Positions 21,083 to 30,505 of a stretch of 30,505 bases of DNA are shown piece after piece. This DNA comes from Eimeria necatrix. Its lineage: Eukaryota > Apicomplexa > Conoidasida > Eucoccidiorida > Eimeriidae. Positions within the stretch are counted from its first letter, which is position 1. Each line of letters begins with the position of its first letter. The notes under the pieces were generated by a model that searched no databases, was not told the origin of the DNA, and was given only the letters and a program-made list of their open reading frames with translations. The position numbers and the translations under genes were made by a program. The DNA lies in the NCBI RefSeq assembly GCF_000499385.1, contig NW_013655203.1:1-30505 (forward strand), given 5' to 3'.

Positions 21083-21585
21083 TTGGACTCTCTGCAGCAG
21101 AAGCAGCAGACCTGCGCGCGCAAGGCACTGAAGGCGGGCTGCTGCTGGACGGCCCCGTGTTTGGCTTGAGCCGCAGCAGCTGCAGCGCCGTGTGTGAGTG
21201 GCTGCTGTCAGCAGTGCCGCACACTTCGCGGCTGCTGCTGCAGCAGCAAAAGGGAGACATTGACTATTTGCTGCTGGAGTCTCTGGGGCTGCTGCTGCTG
21301 CGCAGCGCGCCCTACCTGTCGCACCTGACGCTGGCGGACCGCCGAGCAGCAGCAAGGCTGCTGCCGCTGCAGCAGGAGTGCAGCAGCGCAGCTGCGGGGC
21401 CGAAGCAGCTGCAGCTGCCGGCAGCAGCAGCAGCAGCAACAGCAGCAACAGCACCCGCAGCAGCAGCAGCAGCAGCAGCAGGGCCCCGCGTGCAGCCGCT
21501 GACGGCGGCCGAGGAGCAGCGGCTGTCCGCGTGGCTGTCGCAGCGGCAGGAGGAGCGCGCAGCAGCAGCGGGCGCCGCGCCCGCC

Positions 21586-21624
<39 letters not shown>

Positions 21625-21907
21625 TGCCCCCGCGTCACCTTTTCGCAACTCAAGTATGTCCGAGCAGCGCATGCAAACTTCCTCAGATCCTTGAGGGCCC
21701 CCCAGCTCCAAGAGCTGCGGCTGGACCTGAGGGTACACTGGGAGGGGGCCCCCCTGGGGCCCCGCGGCTGGCCCACTGTATGTACACCTTACCGGGACTT
21801 GCTGCTGTTCTTAGCTGCTTCGCAGCCGCCGCTGAAGCTGCTGCACTACCGGGTGTCTGCATGCAGCTGGCTGGACCACTCGCTGCTGCCGCAGCCGCCG
21901 GCTCCCG

Positions 21908-21938
<31 letters not shown>

Positions 21939-22553
21939 CGGCAGCAGCAGCGGCGGCGGCTTGCTGCTGCACCACCGCCCCTGGCTGCCGCCGCCGCCCC
22001 CGGGCGCCCCAGCCGCTGCGGGCGTCTACCCTTCGCCCGCAGCAGCAGCAGCAGCAGCAGCAGGCGGCGCTGCTGCTGCTGCTGCTGCTGCTGCGGCCGG
22101 GGGGCCCCCGCCGCGCGTGCAGCTGCCGCTGCTGCGCCAGCTGGACGTCAGCAGCCCGCTGCTGCTGCTGAGCGTCTGCGCGCCGCAGCTGCAGCAGCTG
22201 CTGCTGCGCGCGCAGCGCAGCAAAATCCTGTGGCTCTCTTTTGCTGCTTTCTTGGCCGAAAGTGGAGCAGCAGCACTTAAGACTCTCGAAGTCCATGCCA
22301 CTCATGCTCCGAAAAACTTGTCGAATTTCGCGAAGACAACTTTGGCCCAAATGCACAGCAGCAGCCATTTGCCGCTGCACCACGCCCGCGCCCTCTTTGC
22401 TGCAGCAAAGCCTCCGCAGCAGCAGCCCCCCGCTGCTGCTGCTGCTGCTGCTGCAGCTCCGGGCGACGCGCCCGACGCAGCAGCAGCAGACCCAGCAGCA
22501 GCGGCGGAAACAGCAGCAGCAGCAGGAACCTCGTCCTCGCGCGACCAGCCCCA

Positions 22554-22585
<32 letters not shown>

Positions 22586-23104
22586 TGCAGCAGCAGCGGG
22601 GGCTGAAGGCGGCAGCAGCAGCAGACTTCTCCTTCTGGGGCCCCAAAGGACTTTGCTTCCCCTCTCTTGTGTCTCTCACCTGCCACAGCAGCTTGCTGGA
22701 GACTTTGCTGTGCGCAAAGGCGCAGCTGCCGCTGCTGCAGCACCTCAGCACTTGGGGCTGCAGGCTGCGCATTGGCCGCTTTCTTGCTGCTGCTGCTTCT
22801 CTGAAGACTCTGCAGGTCAGCCGCATTGGCTGCTCCTGCCGCTCCTGCTTCTTGCTGCGGGTCAAGCGCACTGCAGCAGCCAGCAGCAGCAGCAGCAGCA
22901 GCCGCAACGGCGCCGCCAGCAGCAGCAGCAGCTCCGGCTGCTTGAGCTGGAGGCAGCAGCCCGCCCCGCAGCAGCAGCAGCAGCAGCAGCAGCCACAAGA
23001 GCAAACCATTTCAAACATCGAAGAATACGGAGGCTCTTCAGCCTTTCTCTACAGGGGCTTCGCCTTTCCCAGACTCAAAACCCTCGTCGTAAGCACAAAC
23101 ACCC

Positions 23105-23141
<37 letters not shown>

Positions 23142-23477
23142 CAGAAGTTGCAGCAGCTGTGGTGGTAGATGCAGCAGCAGCAATCGCTCCAGCAGCAGCA
23201 GCAGCAGCAGCAGCACTAGTAGTAGCAGACGTTGCAGCAGATGTGGTGGTAGATGCAGCAGCAGCAATCGCCCCAGTAGCAGCTGCAACACCTGCAGCAA
23301 ATAATAAAGTAGCAGCAGCAGCAGCAGCTGTTGCTGCTCGCTTCATTAGCAGCAGCAGCAGCAGCAGCAGCATGAGTTTGTAGCTGCACGTGCTGCTGTA
23401 TTCTCGGAGTTTTCCGTATCTTTTCCACTTTCCACTTTGCATCGGGCGCAGTCTGCGTTGTAGGTACCTAAGTGCAA

Positions 23478-23518
<41 letters not shown>

Positions 23519-24150
23519 TGCTGCAGCTTCGTCCGGAGACCGGCGACGGGCCCCGCGTGTGGGGGCTGCTGCTGGAGGGCCTTTTCCCGCAGCTGCAGCA
23601 GCTCATATTTGACGGGCGTTTATTTCATGCCTTCAAGGACGAGCGGCTGCTGCGCGCCCACGGCTCTGCTGCAGCAAGTGCTGCTGCTGCTTCGGCAGCA
23701 GCAGCAGCAGCAGCAGCAGCGACTTCCTCGGGGGGCCCCGCAGCGTCGCTCTGCGAGGGGGCGGGGGTGTGCCCCCACAAGGGCTGCTTCGCGCTGCAGC
23801 ACCATCAGCAGCAGCACTTCTTCCACCTGCTGCGGGGAGGCATGCAGCAGCAGCAGCTGCTGCGGCAGGAGGCAGCGCGGCCGCTGCCGCTGCTGCGGCA
23901 GCAGCAGCAGCAGCACTTCAGCCCGCAGCAGCGCCGCTACCTGCAGCACAACTGCTGGATGCCCCCCACGGGCTTCGGGATAATCCCCCCTGGCGGTTTG
24001 CTGCCTGCTGCTGGTGGCTGCAGCTGCTGCTGCTGCGCGCCTGCAGCAGCTCGGGGCTGCGCAGCAGCAGCGGCAGCAGCAGCAGCGCTGGAGGCCTGCG
24101 GGGCGTCCCCGCACGCAGCCGCTGCGCCGTCGCCGCCGCAGCCCCCCGCC

Positions 24151-24194
<44 letters not shown>

Positions 24195-24319
24195 CAGCCG
24201 GCTGCGAGAAGCAAGCCCGCTGCGGAAGCTGGAACTCGTGGCTGGGCAGTCGCTGCACTGCGGCGACTTGCTGGCCTACGCAGAAGCCGCGCTGGCGAAG
24301 ATGGGGGCCCCCCCTCCCC

Positions 24320-24376
<57 letters not shown>

Positions 24377-24575
24377 CGCTGCTGAAGTGGGCACTGCCCA
24401 AACTGCACACTGTCGTGGCCCCCTGCCTCAGCGCCGAAGGCGAAGAGGCGCTTTCCCTCTTCCGCCATTTAGGTGTACGTACACTCGGGACTCACTTGGG
24501 CTATGTTTGCTCCCAAGCCACCATGCAGCGAGTCACCAAGGCTTTGCCCCTCATGGCCACTGTGGGGCCCTTCGT

Positions 24576-24633
<58 letters not shown>

Positions 24634-24873
24634 CGGGAGCGGGAGCGGGAGCAGGAGCGGGAGCGGGAGCAGGAGCAGCAGCAGCAGCAGCAGCAGCGGC
24701 AGCAGCGGCAGCGGCAGCGGCAGCGGCAGCAGCGCCAAGTCTGGAAGCAGCGGCCTGCTGCTGCTGTGCCCATTTCTTCGCACTTTATTTGCTGCGGAAC
24801 TTCTCAAGAAAGAAATGGAAGTTTGGGGGCGAAGTGGCAGTCCTTGGTGCTCACTTTCTTCCAGCTGCAGCAG

Positions 24874-24911
<38 letters not shown>

Positions 24912-25048
24912 CAAGCAGCAAAACCGACACTCCAACAGCACGCGCAGATGCAGGGACGAGCAGCAGCAAACCAGACGCAGCGCCCAGCAACCTGCCAGGC
25001 GGTGGCCCGCTGCAGCAGCAGCAGCAGCAGCAGCGCCAGCAGCAGTAG
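20215..25048 (+). CDS. Very large F-box-like / LRR-like protein with homopolymer tracts
   Basis: Exons proposed: 20215-23088, 23527-24573 and 24740-25048, all phase 0, giving 1409 aa. The start is the first ATG in frame (MRRRRPQPG). Residues about 97-135 resemble an F-box: KVPPHLLAQVLAIA, then ERLKSVCVEWAKTI. Leucine-rich segments follow between Ala, Gln and Ser tracts: LRAPQLQELRLDLRV (about 485), LPLLRQLDVSS (about 636), FPSLVSLTCHSSLLETL (about 815), SLKTLQVSRIGC (about 862). Intron 1 has a GTAAGC donor and its removal turns FPRLKTLV into FPRLKTLVL, a typical LRR strand; the next exon continues FPQLQQLIFDGRLF. Intron 2 removes a CAG/GAGCGG array and restores CPFLRTLFAAELLKKEMEVW. F-box/LRR proteins are usually substrate receptors of SCF ubiquitin ligases; that role is inference. 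Some CAG-encoded tracts could themselves be unspliced introns. The C-terminus is low-complexity and least certain. Confidence 0.65.
21777..21786. repeat. Palindrome variant, TGTATGTACA
   Basis: One base differs from the TGTACGTACA consensus. It lies in exon 1 of the F-box/LRR gene and reads there as T-V-C-T-P. Confidence 0.75.
23471..23516 (+). repeat. CTG run before intron acceptor
   Basis: About 12 CTG units lie just upstream of TTTGCTGCAG, the acceptor ending at 23526. The other half of this intron (23101-23370) is filled with CAG and AGTAGTAG-like units. Confidence 0.85.
24474..24483. repeat. Dispersed palindrome copy 8, TGTACGTACA
   Basis: An exact copy inside exon 2 of the F-box/LRR gene, where it reads G-V-R-T-L. 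This is the third reading frame seen among exonic copies. Confidence 0.9.
24576..24735 (+). repeat. CAG array with GAGCGG minisatellite
   Basis: A CAG run at 24576-24630 is followed by GAGCGG/GAGCAG hexamers at 24631-24676 and then CAGCGG units. In the gene model this forms the whole of intron 2. Translated, it would give poly-Gln followed by an ER/EQ repeat. Confidence 0.85.
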
Positions 25049-25837
25049 CAGAAGAAGTAGCAGCAGCAGCAGCAGCACAGAGGCCTCCAGCAGCAGGTGC
25101 GGCAGAAAGCGAGGCACTGACAGGCCCAGCTGCTGCTGCGCCAAACCTGCTGCCAGCAGCAGCAGCAGCAGCAGCAGCCACACCAGCGCCTGAGGCGGCA
25201 GCCGCAGCCACAACAGCAGCAGAGGCACCCGATAGCACCACAGCAGCAGCAGCAGCAGCAGCAGCAGAGGCAGCAGCTTAGGCAGGAGAGCCGCAGCCTG
25301 TCAAGATTGAGACCCCTCTGCTGCTTCGCCGCGCTGCCCGCCAACTTGCTGCTGCTGCTTGCTGCTATGTAGCTGCTGCTAGTTGCTGGCAGCTGCTGCT
25401 AAGTAGCTGCTGCTGCTACGTAGCTGCTGCTAGCTGCTGCAGCAGCAGTGTCACTCTTTTTGGCTCTGATCTTTCCTCCCCCTTCGTCGGGGCTTTTGGC
25501 TGGCAGCAGCAGCAGCAACAGCAGCAGCAGCAACAGCAGCAGCTGCTGCAGCGCACGCGTCGCGTCCGTCTGCAGCAGCAGGCGGGCCGGGCCCTCTTCA
25601 GCTGCTGCTGCGACGCGCGCAGCACTTGCTGCTGCTGCTGCTGCTGCTGCTGAAGGGCCCCAAGCCCCACAGGGCCCCAGAGAAAACCTTAAGGGTTTTC
25701 TCTCTCCAGCAAATCTGGAAATGCAGAATGCATGCAAAATAAATGTATTTATGCAATATTTATGTTATCAATTTGCTGCACTTGTGTTGTTTTATAGATT
25801 CTGCAAATGCTGCTTCATTTTGTATGACTTGGAAGGC

Positions 25838-25906
25838 CCGGGGGCCCCCATGGGGGCCCCTGGGGGCCCCCCTGGGGGCCCCTGGGGGCCTCGGGGGCCC
25901 CGCAGC
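25838..25906. repeat. GGGGGCCCC-type GC tandem
   Basis: Repeats of CTGGGGGCCCC with small length changes. The unit is self-complementary, so both strands give Gly/Pro-rich frames (GAPGGPPGGPWGP). It follows about 90 bp of ordinary AT-rich sequence. Confidence 0.85.
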
Positions 25907-26204
25907 GGCTCTGCGGCGCTTTTGGGGCAGCAGCAGCAGCAGCTGCTGCTGCTGGGCTTGCTGCTGCACGCAGCAGCAGCGCGGGCTCGAAAGGCAGCTG
26001 CTGCTGGGTTTGCTGCGTGCTGCAGCGCGAGCTGGGGCAGCTGCTGCTGCTGGGCTCGCTGCTGCACTGCAGCAGCAGCTGCTGCTGCACGCAGCCAGCC
26101 CCCAAAGAGCGTGGGCTGCTGCAGCAGCAAAGCTGCCGCTTTTTATTTGCTTCTTTTTAGTCAGGGAAAGTGCAGCAGCAGCAAACTTGTGTCACCCTCT
26201 TGGC

Positions 26205-26214
26205 TGTACATACA
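26205..26214. repeat. Palindrome variant, TGTACATACA
   Basis: One base differs from consensus; the right flank CCCCAG is shared with copy 4. It is intergenic. Confidence 0.75.
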
Positions 26215-26409
26215 CCCCAGCTCTGGGAGTGGGGGCGCTGCTGCAGCAGCCCAAAAGCTTTATGTCCTCTATTTGCTGCTGCAGCAGCAGCAGCAGCAAA
26301 TGTAGCTGCCCTCTTCAGGGGCTGCCGCTGCGGCCCCAGGAGCAGCAGCAGCTGCAGCGGCGCGCCGGGCTGGCTGCACACGGAGAGTTGCTCTATGGGC
26401 TCTGCAGTT

Positions 26410-26492
26410 TGCTGCTGCTGCTGCTGCTGCAGCAACGCGCTGCTGCTGCTGCAGCAACGCGCTGCTGCTGCTGCAGCAACGCGCTGCTGCTG
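26410..26492. repeat. Tandem 22-bp repeat, three copies
   Basis: The unit AGCAACGCGCTGCTGCTGCTGC starts at 26431, 26453 and 26475. A 22-bp period shifts frame at every copy, so this is not a coding repeat. Confidence 0.85.
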
Positions 26493-26682
26493 TAGCGGCA
26501 GCGGCACACTGCAGCCGCGACGCTTTAAAGGTGCTGCTGCTGCTACTGCAGCATCCTCTTTTTGCTGCTGCTGCCTGCAGCAAGAAAACTCAACTAGCAA
26601 CTAATACGCAAAGGACCACAAAAATAAATTAACTAAAAAAAATATTGAAAAGACAGAAGCAGCACAAATAGGCGCTTTCAGG

Positions 26683-26692
26683 TGTACATACA
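26683..26692. repeat. Palindrome variant, TGTACATACA
   Basis: The second copy of the variant, with left flank CAGG and right flank GCAGCAG. It is intergenic. Confidence 0.75.
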
Positions 26693-26802
26693 GCAGCAGC
26701 AGCAAGCACAAAGAGCAGCAAGTAAAACTAAACACGCCGGAGAAGTAGCTGCCCACTACGTAGTGTCAGGTTCGTGCACTATAGTGTGCTGCTGTTGCTA
26801 CA

Positions 26803-26803
<1 letters not shown>

Positions 26804-26859
<56 letters not shown>
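26804..26859 (+). repeat. CTG run, about 18 units
   Basis: A nearly pure CTG run in the region without a confident gene, preceded by GTTGCTACAG. Confidence 0.9.
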
Positions 26860-26863
<4 letters not shown>

Positions 26864-28012
26864 GTTAGCTGGTGCTGCATAAGCCTTCTGGGCAGAAGAT
26901 GAAGCCTGGGGGCTGCAGGGGAAAGAAGACAGAAAGGGAGGGGCTGGACAAGCAGCAGCAAACTGGGGGCTGCCGGCTTCGCTGCAGCAACAGCAGCTGA
27001 GAAGCCCCAGTAGGCAGCAGCAGCTGTGGCGGCAGCGGAGGCAGCAGCAGCAGCAGCAACAGGCTTCTGCTTGGCTCGGCACTCGCCTGAATTTGCTGTG
27101 AAGACGCAACATATTAAAACAGCAAATAGAGCTGCTAGTAACACTGCTGCAGCTGCTGCCGCGCAAGCAGCCATCGAGACACGTGCAGCAGCAGCAGCAG
27201 CAGCGGCAACAGCAGAAGCGGATGACGCAGAGATAGAAGGCCCTTCTCAATGGCAGCGACAGCAGCAAAATAAACATATATATTTCCAACACAGCCGAAG
27301 ACTGTATCCAATTGCAGCGGCAAGAGCTGCAGCAGCAGCAGCAGCAGCAGCAGCATCACGTGCCCACTGGGTCCAGCCGCCATCCAGGCGCAGCCGACAG
27401 CAGCAGCAGCCGCAGCAGCCGCGGCCGCCGCCTCTAAAGCTGAGGCTTCTCCAACAAAATATTGAAATAAATAACAGAAATAGATTTTAATTACGAGGGG
27501 CAGAAGGACAGCAGGGAAGCCGAGCCTCTCTTCTCTGCAGCGGCTGCTGCAAGCAGGGGGGCGCCGCGGATCCAGGAGCTGCAGCAGCAACAGCAGCAGC
27601 TGCTGCTCCTGCAGCAGCAACAGCAAGAGCAGTAACAACGAAACGCCAGCTGAGATTGAGTCTCGTTAGCTGCGTGAGCTCTGCCGCTGCAGCCGACCTG
27701 ATGACTGGCAAGGCATCAGCGGCAGCAGCAGCAGCAGCAACAGCAACAGCAGCAGCAACAGCGACAGCAGCACGGGCAGGCGCACTCAAGCCTCAAGACA
27801 ATCTACATTCATGTGTTTTTGTGGGCAGCAGCCCTTGTAGCTCCAGCTGCAGCGGCAGGAACTCCTGCAGCAGCTGGTACTGCTGCAGCAGCAGGAACTG
27901 CTGCAGCACCAAGCCCAGCAGCAGCTGCTGGGCTGGGCGTTGCCCACACACATGGCTTAGCTGCCCCATAAACGCCAGCGTGGCTTTAGTAGAAGCAGAA
28001 AGGGCAACACAG

Positions 28013-28061
<49 letters not shown>

Positions 28062-28076
28062 GACCAATGCAGAAAA

Positions 28077-28400
28077 ATGGACAGTCCACTAACCTGTCCA
28101 CCAGCTGCTGCGCCTGAGAATGCTTCTGTGCCTTCGTCAGCAGCGCCCGCAGCAGCAGCAGCAGATGCTGCAGCAGCAGATGCTGCAGCAGCAGATGCTG
28201 CAGCAGCAGATGCTGCAGCGGCAGCAGACGCTGCAGCAGCAGATGCGGCAGCAGCAGCAGCAGCAGCCGATGGGGGCAGCGGCGCTGCCTCTGCTGTCCC
28301 GCTGCTGCTGCTTCCTGCTCCGCCGGAAGCAGCAGCACTTTCAACAAATGGGGCTTCCCCAGCACTATCAGTGGCAGCAGCTGCAGCAGCCGATGTTGCA

Positions 28401-28437
<37 letters not shown>

Positions 28438-28632
28438 AGGAGACCACCTTACCCCTCGTCGCCCGTGTTCTTGGCTTTGAAGACCTCGCACTGCAAAACC
28501 AGTTGCAGCAGCAGAAGCAGAAGCAACAAGAGCAGCAGCAGCAGCAGCAACAACAACAGCAACAAGAAGTGCAGCGGGAGACAGCGGTGGCTGCAGGCAG
28601 CAGTGGCTTGGCCGCAGCCACCAGCAACGCTG

Positions 28633-28665
<33 letters not shown>

Positions 28666-28807
28666 TTGCCAGCAGCAGCAAACCCAAATCTGCTGCAGCA
28701 AGGAGGTTTAAATACTTAGGTTCCTGGCGCCCTTTCACAGAGGATGGCAAACGCCCATCGGTGGACCCCAGCAGCAGCAGCAGCAGCAGCAAAGCGGCAC
28801 CACCAGA

Positions 28808-28854
<47 letters not shown>

Positions 28855-28964
28855 TGCCGCCGCTGCGTAGGATGGGCGTCTGTATACCTGCTCCTGTGTG
28901 CCCTCTAAATGGCTGCAGCAACTGCACCGAACGCTTGCGTGTGAAGCTGCTGCTGCACTACAAC

Positions 28965-29000
<36 letters not shown>

Positions 29001-29085
29001 GAGCCTTCAAAGAAGTCAGCTTCTGGCGGCATGCTGCACAGTCCAACGTTGAACTCTCTCTTTGAGAGCGCAGCCCCGAGCAAGC

Positions 29086-29124
<39 letters not shown>

Positions 29125-29366
29125 CCACAGGCGAGGGCGGAGGCGGAAGCCTTGTTGCAGTGCAGCAGCAAGGCCTGGTTTGCTGCAGCGCAGCTACAGT
29201 GCAGCAGATTCCTGCTGCTTATAAGCCTTTGATTTCTCTGCGCATTTCTCAATGTGGCTTGAGGTTTTTGCTGCCGCAGGAGCCTCCTGCTGCTTGCTGC
29301 TGCTTCAGGGAAGGCGGCTGCAGCAGCAGCGAGACCCGTTGCTGCTGCTGCACTGCGCCCTGCACA

Positions 29367-29398
<32 letters not shown>

Positions 29399-29849
29399 CG
29401 GGGCTGCGAGTTGCTGCTGTTCCTGCGAAGCAAACGGCCAGCCAGAAGCACTGCCGCTGCATCCTGCGGTCGAGGTGAGCTGCAGCAGCAGCGGCGGATT
29501 CGCCACAGCAGCAGCAAACTGCAAGCAGTAGCTGCAGCAACTGCAGCAGCAAACTGCAAGCAGTAGCTGCAGCAGCTGCTGCTGCTGCTGCTGCTCTGTG
29601 ACACAGGCTTTGCTGCCCGTGTGTGTGGTGCAGCCCTCCTTCTTCTGCTGCCTGCAGCAGCTGCAGCAGCTGGACCTGCGCAACAACAACTTAGAGGCGA
29701 TTCCTTCTCACCTGCATTTGCTGCAGCAGCTGCAGCAGCTGCTGCTAGACGGCAACCGTTTGCTGCTGCTGCCTCCCTGCATCTGGCGGCTGCCCCGCCT
29801 GCAGCTGCTGTCAGCCACTTCAAACTTCATCGAGCACATTTGTCCTCCT

Positions 29850-29893
<44 letters not shown>

Positions 29894-30107
29894 CAATGGA
29901 GAGCAGCTGCTGCAGCAGCAGTCGCAGCTCAAGGAGCTCAGGCTGACGTCAAATGCACTGGACTCCCTCTTTTTCTTTGCTGCTGGGTGCCACGCAGGCA
30001 GCATGCAGCAGCAGCAGCAGCAGCAGGCAGCTGCAGCAGACTGGAGCTGGCTCTGCGGGCGCGCTCCAGCAGCAGCGGGAGCTGCGGCCCAGAAAACAAA
30101 AGCAGCC

Positions 30108-30139
<32 letters not shown>

Positions 30140-30176
30140 TGGAGCGGCGGCCGCAGCGGAGGCTGGAGCCACAGCA

Positions 30177-30207
<31 letters not shown>

Positions 30208-30505
30208 ATGAGGGAGACATTTACTTTCGCTGCGTTGCTGCAGTGCAGCTGGAGTGCAACCCCTGCACTCGGCTGCCTCTGTGTCTTTACCGTCTTGCTG
30301 CTGCGCTGCAGTCTTTGGCTTTAGACTGGTGTGCTTATTTGCTGCCAGAGGGCCGCGTGCCGCAGCGGCTGCTGCAGGGGCAGCAGCTGCTGCTGCTGCT
30401 GCAGCTGCTGCAGCGCATCCACCACTGGCTGCTGCAGCAGGGCGAGCAGCGCGCAGCAAGAGACGCCTACTTGCTCAGCAGCTTCTGCTGCACCCGCTGC
30501 GGCAG
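28077..30505 (+). CDS. Leucine-rich repeat protein, 3' end outside window
   Basis: Exon 1 is 28077-29474 and exon 2 starts at 29607 and is open to the window end, about 765 aa visible. The start ATG follows an in-frame TAG at 28041. Exon 1 encodes an Ala/Asp repeat, Gln tracts, then RRFKYLGSWRPFTEDGKRP, a Cys-rich stretch (CPLNGCSNC) and a first LRR-like strand (PLISLRISQCGLRFL). The donor is GAG|GTGAGC and the 132-nt intron ends ACACAG. Exon 2 gives canonical LRRs: LQQLDLRNNNLEAIP (about 485), QQLLLDGNRLLLLPPCI, RLQLLSATSNFIEHI, and after a Gln tract QLKELRLTSNALDSL. An Ala-rich block then leads to LECNPCTRLPLCLYRL. LRRs of this plain type bind proteins; the partner cannot be read from the sequence. 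It lies downstream of the F-box/LRR gene in the same direction, but the two products look unrelated apart from leucine repeats. Confidence 0.75.
28150..28256 (+). repeat. In-frame 15-bp tandem encoding DAAAA
   Basis: The unit GATGCTGCAGCAGCA repeats about six times, with the last copies degenerate (GACGCTGCAG, GATGCGGCAG). It lies inside exon 1 of the LRR gene. Its period is a multiple of three, so the reading frame is kept: Asp followed by four Ala. Confidence 0.88.

Larger units (their letters stand above)
25049..28076. other. CAG/CTG-dense region, gene content unclear
   Basis: Three kilobases of short CAG/CTG runs in both orientations. Frames on both strands are open for 100-170 codons but mostly read as homopolymers. 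The least repetitive are a minus-strand frame at 25399-25737 (MHAFCISRFAGERKPLRF and KSPDEGGGKIRAKKSD around Ala and Leu tracts), a plus-strand frame at 27026-27490 and a minus-strand frame at 27487-27789. None could be joined into a convincing model. A near-palindrome with 9-bp arms lies at 25680-25702 (GAGAAAACC and GGTTTTCTC). Confidence 0.4.

Noticed and set aside
23794..24469. Minus-strand 282-codon frame opposite F-box/LRR exon 2
   Set aside because: The plus strand in the same interval gives leucine-rich strands joined in phase to exon 1; the minus frame is its shadow.
25399..25737. Minus-strand 112-codon frame (MHAFCISRFAGERK start)
   Set aside because: It has an ATG and short non-repetitive parts, but most of it is Ala and Leu tracts and nothing else supports it; mentioned in the region note only.

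Overview
The window looks like nuclear DNA of an apicomplexan coccidian, most probably Eimeria. The grounds are hundreds of CAG/CTG trinucleotide runs that cross exons, introns and spacers, interstitial TTTAGGG telomere-like repeats, intron-rich genes with short exons, a secreted apple/lectin-type protein, and proteins carrying long Ala, Gln, Ser and Leu tracts. The alternation of repeat-poor stretches (about 1-2150 and 8.5-13.35 kb) with repeat-rich stretches matches the P/R segmentation described for Eimeria tenella chromosome 1. Species assignment is inference.

Layout. 1-1861: repeat-poor DNA with no firm gene, containing the upstream region of RPS3. 1862-3965 (+): 40S ribosomal protein S3 in four exons, the first only 18 nt long; this is the firmest call. 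4417-9282 (-): an 18-exon gene that I rebuilt by splice phase. It encodes a secreted protein of about 466 aa with a signal peptide, a SUEL-type galactose-binding-lectin-like domain and two apple/PAN-like modules, reminiscent of microneme adhesins. 9283-13372: repeat-poor DNA with only one unexplained ORF. 13924-15952 (+): a phase-consistent six-exon gene of unknown family; one intron holds a 100-N assembly gap inside a CTG run, and the stop codon lies in telomere-like repeat. 15953-20214: a repeat desert with two telomere-like blocks, an AT microsatellite, CTG runs and a cluster of palindromes. 20215-25048 (+): a very large protein (about 1409 aa) with an F-box-like N-terminal motif and LRR-like segments between homopolymer tracts. 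25049-28076: CAG/CTG-dense DNA without a confident gene. 28077 to the window end (+): a second protein, with canonical leucine-rich repeats, cut by the window edge.

The most notable unexplained signal is a dispersed palindrome, TGTACGTACA: eight exact copies and three one-base variants. Copies lie in spacers and also inside exons of two genes, where they are read in three different frames. That argues for a DNA-level role (ApiAP2-type binding site or small mobile/repair-associated element) rather than protein constraint.

All gene models are splice models made by eye from GT/AG signals, reading phase and protein plausibility. No transcript or database evidence was available.
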